A stretch of DNA of 64,000 bases, taken from NCBI GenBank assembly GCA_905221605.1, contig CAJNDS010000267.1:1-64000 (forward strand), read 5' to 3'. The position numbers were made by a program, and so were the translations under genes. This DNA is from Symbiodinium natans. Lineage: Eukaryota > Sar > Dinophyceae > Suessiales > Symbiodiniaceae. Below are positions 55,348 to 64,000 of the stretch, piece by piece. The first letter of the stretch is position 1. Each line of letters opens with the position of its first letter. The notes under the pieces are model-generated. The model did no database searches and was not told the DNA's origin. It saw only the letters and a program-made list of their open reading frames with translations.

Positions 55348-56723
55348 AATCAATATATCTACACATATACAGATAAATGAGTCAAGAAGAAACGTACATT
55401 TTGCCTACGTAGTACATTAGTATGTAGAATATGCATCATATGAAAAGTTTATGTATGCATGCATGTATGTATGTACGTGTGTATGTATGTGTGTAAGTAT
55501 GTATATGCATGACATTTAACGCTGCGCGACCCGCCTCGGGTTTTGGGGTTCGTGGTGTCCATGGTTCAAGGTTTAGGGTCTAGGGTTAGGGGATGTCCAG
55601 CACGAGCCTTTTTCGCTCCAGCCACGAACTCAAACCCGAATTTTTGCAGCCCATACCCAAGCTTTGGAGTCAGGTACAGTAGCCTCAGCTCTGGTTGCGG
55701 CCTAAGGTCCCTAATCTTTAGAGTCATAAAGTCAAAAGAGTAGGCCTTGAATTGTAAAACCTAAGCCCTAAACGCTAAACCAAGGGGCTAGGGGGGGGTT
55801 CTAGTGGGGGGGTGGAGGGGTAGCTCTTCCAAGCAGAAAAGTACCAAAGAAAGGGCGGCAACTCGAGGGGTTGGAGGACACTTGCGGCCCCAGGCCGCGG
55901 CAGATGTGATTGTTGTATTGTAATGCCATGTGCAATGTAAGCAGAGCGTCGCGTAATTTGCTGCAATGTATGTAGGTATATGCATATATGAACTATGAGT
56001 GAGTGTATCCCTATATACAAATACATCATTGAACCCCATCGCTGTCATTTTTCACTCGTGCTTTCCAGCTCGACCCAGCATACTCGAGGACGGCCCAAGC
56101 TGATGCAGGAGATGCCCGGAAGTGGACCTTTCAAGACCTCACCAAATGATGAGACGTCACTGCCATCCTGCCTTCAGGAGGTGACCTCGGACCTTAATGA
56201 CGCTTTGGACTTGACAATCCTCAGTTTTTTCTCGTACATACTTTATGTTGTTTCCGACATCGAGTTATCTTTGGACTTGGGCGGGTAGTGCTTCAAGTGT
56301 TTCAGCCCCAAACCGACTGAGGAAGCATATCTATTTCATGGCTCTAGTCCAGGAGGTGCGCTTGGCATCGGCGAGAATGGCTTTGACATGAGCCGTGTGG
56401 GGTCCAATGTGGGCACGATGTTTGGGGCGGGTGCCTACATGGCAGAGGCATGCAGCAAAAGCGACGAGTACGCAACCGAAGATCCTAGCGGCCTCTTTGC
56501 TGGCAAATTTGCCTTGCTACTATGTCGCACGCTCCTGGGCAATATGTTCTACATCACAGAGTCAAACATCCCAAGGATCGAAGATGCTCTGGCCACGGGG
56601 AAATTTCAGTGTGTTCTGGGCGATCGGGAAGCAGCCGTCGACACCTACAGAGAGTTTGTTGTTTTTGATGACGCGCAGATCTACCCGGAGTATGTAATCA
56701 TATACACCCGTAGCTTTGCGTAG
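53833..56723 (+). CDS. TMEM151-like membrane protein fused to PARP catalytic domain, copy 1 (three exons)
   Basis: Model: exons 53833-55114, 56089-56180 and 56289-56723, 602 residues. ATG 53833 was chosen because the upstream in-frame extension has no ATG. Residues 11-37 and 47-65 are membrane segments; 'WTIQNYHYEERRTR' (99-112) and 'RVNTHRA' (124-130) match the signature of the TMEM151 family; 244-269 ('WWMSYWFYAICTVFLMSVPF') is a third hydrophobic segment. From 349 ('PSYWKNRDLDKDF') a PARP-type ADP-ribosyltransferase begins: 'TQVIRMEDSKMWRRFEQKR', H475 (YLFHGSS), Y508 (GAGAYMAE) and E592 (IYPEYVIIY), an H-Y-E triad as in PARP1 and tankyrases. Predicted membrane-anchored transfer of ADP-ribose from NAD+; the target is unknown. 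Exon boundaries are inferred. Confidence 0.8.
55115..56088 (+). other. Intron 1 of copy 1, GA-AG, bounded by AGGAC
   Basis: AGGAC occurs at both boundaries (AAAG|GACAG and CGAG|GACGG). The only cut giving a terminal AG is GA-AG, and joining there keeps the frame (codon GGA). Contains (ATAC)n/(AT)n at 55295-55346, CTAGGG motifs and a G run at 55791-55816. Its sequence is largely unlike intron 1 of copy 2. Confidence 0.65.
56181..56288 (+). other. Intron 2 of copy 1, GT-AG, 108 bp
   Basis: Begins GTGACC after GAG and ends GGGTAG. It is the only stretch with an in-frame stop between exon 2 and the catalytic exon; the TAG is the last triplet. Length is a multiple of three. An acceptor 9 bases further on (CTTCAAG) would also keep frame. 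Confidence 0.55.
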
Positions 56724-58434
56724 CAGCCTTCAGGCGTGACACGAGTCGCCCTGCACGAGGAGGACTCGAATCATATTTCTGGAGCAAATCCCGAAGGGAG
56801 GCTTGCAACAGATTTTCCCGAGATTTTCAAAGTCGGCTGCGAAAGAAACAAGTCACTGGGGTGAGCTTTGCCTGCTCCCGCTATTTTATCACCATGGTTG
56901 CCTCCGCTCTCGCTCGGCACTGCAAGGATCGGCTGTGTCAACGACCAGACGTGTGGGGCTGAGTTGAAGGAGCCGATAGGAGCCGCTTGAACGCACGACA
57001 GAGGGGGTTTTGGCCCTAAGCGAACTCGGCTCGGTACTCGGACTGATGAACTTACCTGAGCAGTTGCAATGACCTCGTTAGGTTTGCATCCCATTCCGTG
57101 GCCCGGAACTTCCCGAACGCTTATTGTTTGTTGTGCGAGCATCAGAGTCGAAGCTTTTGCCATTGCCATTGCTACATCGCACAAAGGCAAACCGCGCCGA
57201 CGCGGCCACTAGGAGCACAAAATGAAGGGTTTTTGCAGACTCCATGGGGTCATCGCAGCCTGCTCCCATAAGATCTTTGGAGTCGTAGGGCAGATGTTGA
57301 GATGTTGGGTTGATCTAAGCCTACATCCGTTGTGGGGTTGCAAAGGGCAGTCTTGAAGCTCCGCCAGAATTGCGGCAGGCAAACTTGCCAGCAATATTCA
57401 TGTTTCATCCCTACGCTGGCACGCTTCTTGGCGAGCTGGATGCAGCAGTGAGAGTGCAATGAGCTTTGTGCAGTAGTAACTCAGTAGTATAAGCACTAGT
57501 ACTACGGACAGTGTAGCAAGACCCTCAATCTTTCGCAATAGCTAGTTACGAGTTTAACTTAATAAGAATGATACGGTGTTCATGAGTCTGTCCTGCCGCC
57601 CCGGAAACTCCTGAATGTCCCCAAAATACGCCAGAAAATACGACCCTAGCCACATGTGTTCGGGTTGTCCCATGCTTAGGTTTATTTCAACTCGATGGCC
57701 TTCTCCGACCAAAGCTGTACCAAGGCAAGCAGCAACTCGGAGAGGAGTTCTTTTGGGAGCATGCTGCTGGCGATGTGACCCTTGATCTTGCGTTGCCCTT
57801 GGCTTCAACGGTGAGGTCGTGCCTTGGCTGGTAGTGTAGGCTGAGTTGCTTTTCAATCGTATTGAAAGTTTTGAGCAGATTGAGTTTGAAGAGTCTAAGT
57901 TGAGGTACATGAAGAGTCCTGCCATTGAGTTTATCCGGAGTCTTCAGACGTCAATCCGTAGCAGACGAAATCCAAACCTAGCCTTCCAAATTCACGGAGT
58001 CAGATGGCAAACTCGCTTTCAGGTGCCATGGCCGATGCTTCCAAACAATTCCGGTGCTCGTGTTGCTGCGGCGAAAGGCTCCTTGCAACAATGCGGGTTT
58101 TACTGCAGGTTGGATGGTGTTTGGTTTTGTGCGTCGCAGATAGGTGAGGATCCCTTCAAGTCTTCAACGTGCAAAATAACCTTCGCTTGAGCTCACGAAG
58201 CGAACCCCGAAGTTCTCCCGTCGGGCTCACTTCCTCGGAAGGAATCTCCTGTAATTTCAGTACTTGTGGATTCGCTTTTTACATAGGTTTGGGGCTGGTT
58301 TTTGTTGTGTGGGTTTTGAATTCCAAGATCTTGGATGCCAAGCACATTCGCGCTCCCCAAAGGCTTGTACAGTATCAAGCAGAGTTGAGGCATGATTTGA
58401 CCCCTGACCCTACAAGAGGCAGTGAACGTAGGAT
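56724..58434 (+). other. 3' flank of copy 1, including fragments of other repeats
   Basis: Similar to 62342-63700 with many indels. 57725-57850 resembles 4960-5100 of copy A ('CAACTCGGAGAGGAGTTCTT'), and 57427-57455 resembles 2273-2300 ('TTCTTGGCGAGCTGGATGCA'). No gene supported. Confidence 0.55.
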
Positions 58435-58727
58435 CATCGTGCGAGTATGCATGCCCAGGCCGTTCGCATGCACTGGTAGCATGGACGTTATCATCCTGCG
58501 GGAATGCGTGCCCGGGCCATTCGCACGCACTGGTGCATGGACATCATCATCCTGCGGGCATGCATGCTCTGGCCATTCGCACGCACGGGTAGCATGGACG
58601 TTATCATCGTGCGGGCATGCGTGCTCTGGCCATTCGCACGCACTAGTAGCGTGGACGTTATCATCCTGCGGGTATGCATGCTCTGGCCATTCGCATGCAC
58701 TGGTAGCACGGACGTTATAACCCTGTA
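58435..58727. repeat. 57-bp tandem repeat, five copies
   Basis: The landmark GGCC(A/G)TTCGCA recurs with CCRT at 58460, 58517, 58573, 58630 and 58687, periods 56-57. Since 57 is 19 codons, frames stay open on both strands with 19-residue repeats (minus strand 'ACEWPEHA' units). Absent from the duplicate locus. Confidence 0.9.
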
Positions 58728-59652
58728 TTGTTGTGACACAATTTGACATGCAAAAGACCCAAGAAAAAACACCTGAATGACTTTTTTTGCGTACGCAAAA
58801 TCGTCGCCAACGCGGAGCGTGCTGGCAAACACTCGCTTGCAGTCACAAACGCGAACTGCCTATTATAACGGCACTCAAAAAACCCCTAGAAACTTCAAGC
58901 AGCGTTAGACCTCAAACCATCCAAAGCATGCGGCTACCCTCAACAATCACAATGATTCTGAACTAGGGGGGGTTGCGGGCAGTTGGGCTTTCCGGATTTG
59001 ACCGGGGCTCAAGCAGCACTAACGCACCTGGCATAATGCTCTTCTTGAGAGGCCTGGTGGCCAGCGTGTCTTTGTCTTAGCATCCCCTTACATCTTCGAC
59101 AGACCCCGTCCTTTCAGGTTCGGCTCGCTCTTGCACTTGGGCATACTTGGGCCATGTCGGGCCGCCGCCGCTTCTTCTGGGCCCGAGTGCGGTCGGCTGT
59201 GCAAGGCGCCAAAAGCGAGACCCTCACAGGGTCCCCCGCCTTCATGATGCGCCACGCCTACACAAACAACGCTGGTGATCGATGTGTTTTGGGTTTGGGG
59301 TCCTGGGGAGTGTACAGAAGTGTACCGAGGGGGGCGCCCTTGCTGCAGTTCTAGAGGACATCTACATTGCTCGACAGCAGCCACTTTGAGTTCGCCGCTT
59401 GCCGGAGGCGCAAACTTGAGGCGACAAGTTTGAAACTTTGCAGAGTCTGCTCCTAGTTGCCATGAGTGCCAGGCGCGCGCGCCCCGCGCCCCAACCTGGC
59501 CTCTGTGGGTCGTCACCTTCGCGGCTCCTGACGGCATCGACCACGAATCTGGTTGGGAGCCCCAGGCCCTGGTCAAGCTTCGTAGATTTGAGTTTGTTTC
59601 AGTACCAAGATCTGCGCTCGCGGATTGTTGCATGGTGTTTCATGGACACTTA
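58728..59652. other. Spacer between the two gene copies
   Basis: Open frames on the minus strand (59088-59633) are long but show no recognised protein features. Nothing else supported. Confidence 0.45.
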
Positions 59653-61107
59653 ATGGGACCTCTTGATCGTTTGCCAGTTGTCGAGTTGTTTTGAGACTGC
59701 GGGTCGGCTCAAAATTCAAGCCGCGAGTGGGTCAAAGTGACCTACTTTGAGTAGAGCATCGAACTGGGAGCACAGTGCGACACAGTGCGACACAGTGCGC
59801 AGCAGGAGCGTCGGCAACAGCAGCGACGGCATGGAAGGAGGCCAGCAAGAGCAGCTGAGTGCCCTCACGCTTTGCAGCGCACTTGGAGGCGTCCTCGGTA
59901 TAGCCGCGGTCATCTTCGGAGCGCTGGTCCAGTGGGCAGGTGTCATGCCGGACCTGGAAGAATACGGGCGCTATGTCCTCATGGGGGGTGTGGTTCTTTA
60001 TCTGGTACATCTCCTTGAAGCGCTATGCAAGCAAGACCTCCAAGTACCTCTCTTGGATCTTGAGTGAAACCGAGTTCGCTTCGTATGTGAAAGAGTTGCA
60101 ATCGGCTAAGCCCGAAATCACGTGGACGATCCAAAACTACCACTACGAAGAGAGACGGACGAGAGACAAGGATGGCAAGGAACAGGTCGAAAGGAAGAGG
60201 GTGAACACCCATCGCGCTCAGGCACACTATGACATCCAGGGCTTCTCGGATGAAACTCTTTCACCTGAACAAATGCTGGCCATGTTCCACTTGATGTATG
60301 ATGGCGAACATGAGGACTTGGAGGCAAACAAAAAGAAGTCGAGGAGAATCTTCTTGCTTTGCGAGATGCCTCTCGTGTTCCATCCGATCGACGACCATGA
60401 GGAACAGCGCCTCTTTGGTTTGAGAGAGACGTTCTTCAGAGAGAACACACGTGACACTTACCAAGACAAGAAATCGGAGCACCGCATCAGCTGTTACCAC
60501 AAGGACCACGTCATGGTGATTCTCAAAGAAGGTACCGATGACAGCCGTGCGCGCCCATGGTGGATGAGCTATTGGTTCTATGCCATTTGCACGGTTTTTC
60601 TGATGAGTGTGCCGTTCAGGGTCTTCTTCTTTTCGCAGTGCGCCAAAACCAGTTGGGAGGTGCTGAAGCATTTCTCTCACAAGCATGAGGAACACTGGAC
60701 AGAACATCCAAAGCACAGCCGTGCAAAACGCACAGATGCTGCATCGAAGGCATTTCAAAAAGTCAAACGTGAAACGCCTGCGCGAACGTTCTCAGGGAAC
60801 CGACCTGAGGGACCCCCAAATCCAAATTCGGAAGATGTCGGACCACCTGTCACAGTGCCTGTGGGAGTTCCATCATACTGGAAGAATCGAGATTTGGACA
60901 AGGACTTCGATGAGAAGATCAACTTGTCGCCTGATGAGCGGGAGAAGATGCAGCAGCTGTTGGATGTGACCTTCAAGAACAGAGCCACCAGAGATCGAAA
61001 GAGCGATGGCATGCCAACCAGGCTGATTGCGACCCAAGTGATTCGCATGGAGGACAGCAAGATGTGGCGGCGATTTGAGCAGAAGCGTGCGGAGCTGGCA
61101 GTCAAAG

Positions 61108-61682
61108 GACAGCTTGCGATGGGCCCCACAATGTGTGAGCCGTGTGCAGCAGATACGGATACATGCATTTAATGCAAAGTATGAAGTGCATGTACATATA
61201 TAATATAATATAATATACTATAATGAAATATAGTTCAACATTCATACATACATACATTACATTACATTACATTACATTACATTACATTACATTACATTAC
61301 ATTACATTACATTACATTACATTACATTACATTACATTACATTACATTACTTACATACATACATACATAAAACACACACACGGAGATATCCATACACAAA
61401 TGAGTACACAGTGAGTGGACGCTATTCATACGTAGTAAAACTAGTATGCAGGATATGCACCGTAGTGATAAAGTTTATAACATGAAAACATGCATGTATG
61501 TATGTATTTGCATATGGAGTAGGATTCTTTCACTTAGTTGATTGAATTCAATGTTGGTTACGCCTATGCTCGCCCCCCCCCTTGATCCACACATTTGGCC
61601 TGACATACATGCATACATGCATACATGCATGCACCGTGGTTTCAAGCTCGGCCCGAAAGATTCGTTTCTGTAGACATGCCAG
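61108..61682 (+). other. Intron 1 of copy 2, GA-AG, bounded by AGGAC
   Basis: Same boundaries as in copy 1 (AAAG|GACAG, CCAG|GACGG). The interior differs: (ATTAC)n at 61253-61350, then (ATAC)n, and a C run at 61574-61582. 575 bp against 974 bp in copy 1. Confidence 0.65.
61253..61370. repeat. (ATTAC)n and (ATAC)n microsatellite
   Basis: About 19 ATTAC pentamers followed by ATAC tetramers, within intron 1 of gene copy 2; copy 1 has an unrelated (ATAC)n/(AT)n tract in its intron. Confidence 0.95.
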
Positions 61683-61774
61683 GACGGCCCAAGCTGATGC
61701 AGGAGATGCCCGGAAGTGGACCTTTCAAGACCTCACCAAATGATGAGACGTCACTGCCATCCTGCCTTCAGGAG

Positions 61775-61882
61775 GTGACTTCGGATCTTAATGACGCTTT
61801 GGACTTGACAATCCTCAGTTTTTTCTCGTACATACTTTATGTTGTTTCCGACATCGAGTTATGTTTGGACTTGGGCGGCTAG
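61775..61882 (+). other. Intron 2 of copy 2, GT-AG, 108 bp
   Basis: Same length as in copy 1 with few substitutions; ends GGCTAG with the same in-frame TAG. Confidence 0.55.
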
Positions 61883-62341
61883 TGCTTCAAGTGTTTCAGC
61901 CCCAAACCGACTGAGGAAGCATATCTATTTCATGGCTCTTGTCCAGGAGGTGCGCTTGGCATCGGCGAGAATGGCTTTGACATGAGCCGTGTGGGGTCCA
62001 ATGTGGGCACGATGTTTGGGGCGGGTGCCTACATGGCAGAGGCATGCAGCAAAAGCGACGAGTACGCAACCGAAGATCCTAGCGGCCTCTTTGCTGGCAA
62101 ATTTGCCTTGCTACTATGTCGCACGCTCCTGGGCAATATGTTCTACATCACAGAGTCAAACATCCCAAGGATCGAAGATGCTCTGGCCACGGGGAAATTT
62201 CAGTGTGTTCTGGGCGATCGGGAAGCAGCCGTCGACACCTACAGAGAGTTTGTTGTTTTTGATGACGCGCAGATCTACCCGGAGTATGTAATCATATACA
62301 CCCGTAGTTTTGCAGAAGGGCCTGCCACATATGCAATCTAA

Positions 62342-64000
62342 ATCTGATGCTCTATTGAGGTTAGGGTTTCGTAGTCCTCATTCCACCCGGTATCCTTTAC
62401 AATCTTGGGTCGAGTTGGCGATGAGTCTTGTTCGAGTTAGGGTGTAGTTCTCGTGGCAGTCTTTCTAGCTTGCGCAGCAGCCTTTACGCACGATACGAGT
62501 CGCCCCTGCAGCGGAGGACTCGTATCGAATTGCTGGAGCATGTCCCGAAGGGAGGCTTGCAACAGATTCTTCTGAGATTTTCGAGGTCGGTTGCGAAAAA
62601 AGTCACTGGGTTGAGTCTTGCCTGCTCTTGTTGTTTCTGCAGCGGGGTTGCCTCCAATTTGGTTTGACACTGCTTCCGAGGATCGGCCCTGTCAATGAGC
62701 TGACGGGCGGGAAGGCGGGAAGGCCTCTCTGCATTGACACAGCTGTGTGTGTTTTTGGTTGTGGTCGGGGAAGGTCGGGAAGGGGGGGAAGGAGAGCAGA
62801 TCTTGGTTTGCTTGTTTGGGACTCTTCTTGCCTGGAGGCGAATGCTGCATTGTCCAGCGGACGTACACGCAGCAGTACTGCAAGCCGTCGGTGAACTACA
62901 ACGACAACGGTTCTGTCAGCCGTACTCCGGCTGAGTTGAAGGAGCCGCTTGAACGCACGACAGGGGATGTGTGCCCTAGGCCCCAGCTCGTACTGTTGAA
63001 CTATCCGGAGTTGCTGCAGTGGCCTCTCGAAAGGTTCGCATCCCATTTCCGTGGCCCGGAATCCCTGAACGCTCAAATTGTCTGTGCGAGTGTCAGAGTT
63101 AGAGTCGAAGCTTGCACACCATTGCTACATCCCACAAAGGCAAGCGGCACCGACACGGCCGGAACTGAGGCACAAGGAACAGAAAAGGGGGTTGTTGCAT
63201 ACTTCGCGGGGCCATCGCAGCCGGAGCTTTAGGGAGCGAATTTAACTTGTTCTGGTTTAGGAAAAGGGGTGGGAGTATTATAGGTCCACATCACGCCAAC
63301 GAAGTTCGCTTAGCCCCTACGTGAAGCTGCCACCGTTGCACGGCCACTGTGGTTGGTCCCTTCGTGCTTGGAGACATTCTGTCTGGATTTTTGGGCAGTA
63401 GTTGTGCAGTTCACAGGAATTTCTGGCGACGCAGGCATGAACGCGCAGCCGCATCCTTCCACGTATCAGCTCCAGAGCCGCAACCTTGGATCTAGCGCAC
63501 CGTAAATTCTCAACCAATCGGAAGGCCCAACGTTGAATAAAAAAGTATAAAGCCCAAGCCTCTCGGGGTGCCATGGCCGATGCTTCCAAAGAAGCCCGGT
63601 GCTCGTGTTGCCGCGGCGAGAGGCTCCTCGCAACAATGCCGGTTTGACTGCGCTTTGGATGGTGTTATTCGTTTTGTGCGTCTCAGATGGGTCATAGTAG
63701 ACCCGATAGGTGAGAGTGAGCCCCAAGCCCTAAACTTTGAAGGCGCAGCTCTAGGTCTCCAACGTGCAAATGGCAAAGACGAGGAAGCCAAGCAGACCCC
63801 AAAGTTATCCACAAACACGACATTGCACTTGCATGGCCAAAGCGAGGAAGCATCGAGAACAGCATCGCGATCCGCTCAAGAAAGACCACCTCACTCGGCC
63901 CCAAGAAACTTCAAGCAGCGGTAGAGCCAAAACCATCCAAACCATGCAGCAACCCTCAGCAATCACGATTCTCGAGGAGTTAGTTATCTCTGCATTTCTT
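62342..64000 (+). other. 3' flank of copy 2
   Basis: Parallels 56724-58990. An open stretch ending at 63232 includes 'NYNDNGSVSRTPAELKEPLE' and 'LLNYPELLQWPLERFASHFR', which reads like protein, but the corresponding region of copy 1 (about 56960-57230) does not keep the frame. I leave it unassigned. Confidence 0.4.

Larger units (their letters stand above)
53663..58990 (+). repeat. Tandem segmental duplication, copy 1 (TMEM151-PARP unit)
   Basis: Matches 59653 to the window end: 5' flank ('GAGACTGCGGGTCGGCTCAA'), all exons, and 3' flank up to 'AACTTCAAGCAGCG' (58890 / 63908) and 'CAATCAC' (58937 / 63960). Exons are far better conserved than introns and flanks. Copy 1 carries a 57-bp tandem repeat (58435-58727) not seen in copy 2. 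Confidence 0.9.
59831..62341 (+). pseudogene. TMEM151-PARP fusion, copy 2, frameshifted
   Basis: Exons correspond to 59831-61107, 61683-61774 and 61883-62341. After the second membrane segment copy 2 reads GCAAGCAAGACC where copy 1 reads GCAAAAGCAAAACC, a net loss of two bases (about 60025-60038). Translation from the ATG then stops at 60065-60067 after about 78 residues. The remaining sequence stays open in the shifted frame and keeps every recognised motif: 'NYHYEERRTRDKDG', 'WWMSYWFYAICTVFLMSVPF', 'VIRMEDSKMW', 'YLFHGSCPGG', 'GAGAYMAE' and 'YPEYVIIY'. The C terminus is eight residues longer than copy 1 ('SFAEGPATYAI'). Conservation beyond the break suggests either a recent lesion, an internal start giving a protein without the first two membrane segments, or an assembly error. 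Confidence 0.75.
59653..64000 (+). repeat. Tandem segmental duplication, copy 2 (runs off window end)
   Basis: Counterpart of 53663-58990. Spacing between copies falls from about 5995 bp at the gene start to about 5594 bp at the last exon, mainly because intron 1 is shorter. Confidence 0.9.

Noticed and set aside
1..64000. Bacterial contamination or organellar origin
   Set aside because: No operons, ribosome-binding patterns, rRNA or organelle genes; spliced gene structure and microsatellite load indicate nuclear eukaryotic DNA.

Overview
This window looks like nuclear DNA of a dinoflagellate, most likely Symbiodiniaceae-like; this is inference from sequence character. The signs are very low gene density, many long microsatellites, degenerate plant-type TTTAGGG/CCCTAAA motifs scattered internally, a multi-exon gene with a non-canonical GA-AG intron bounded by a direct repeat, and copy-to-copy differences dominated by CpG transitions. 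No bacterial operons, rRNA genes or CRISPR arrays were seen. Most open frames are accidents of microsatellites or repeats and are not listed.

The left half is a segmental duplication. Copy A (1-8331 plus 12948-13305) and copy B (25780-33180) lie about 25.8 kb apart. A third partial copy sits at 14430-15550, and a second shared block at 16420-17260 / 35470-36460. Copy A has taken two insertions that copy B lacks, so copy B shows the empty sites. The first is a 1.9-kb retroelement remnant (2431-4354) with reverse-transcriptase-connection and RNase H coding and an A1-ORF-B1-A2-B2 split-direct-repeat layout, as in Ngaro/PAT-type tyrosine-recombinase retroelements. The second is a 4.6-kb composite (8332-12947): a GC-rich part with one intact small unknown gene, and an AT-rich part (9491-12947) that is a decayed Polinton/Maverick-like fragment. 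That fragment has a retroviral-type integrase, a zinc-ribbon-like frame, small unknown frames and the N-terminal part of a probable protein-primed DNA polymerase B, with at least three frameshifts.

The middle (17-25 kb and 36-53 kb) is mostly non-coding: telomere-like stretches, long homopurine tracts (22.03-22.81 and 23.48-24.30 kb), a 399-bp tandem array (42.11-43.60 kb), several dispersed repeat families, and a satellite present in both orientations (49.23-50.05 kb). Isolated gene scraps include a single EF-hand exon (20927-21058) and a tRNA-like pseudogene (13724-13783).

The right end holds the clearest gene, a tandem pair from a roughly 6-kb duplication. Each encodes a TMEM151-like membrane region fused to a PARP-type ADP-ribosyltransferase domain. 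Copy 1 (53833-56723, three exons, 602 residues) is intact with an H-Y-E catalytic triad. Copy 2 (59831-62341) carries a 2-bp deletion after the second membrane segment but keeps an undamaged catalytic region.
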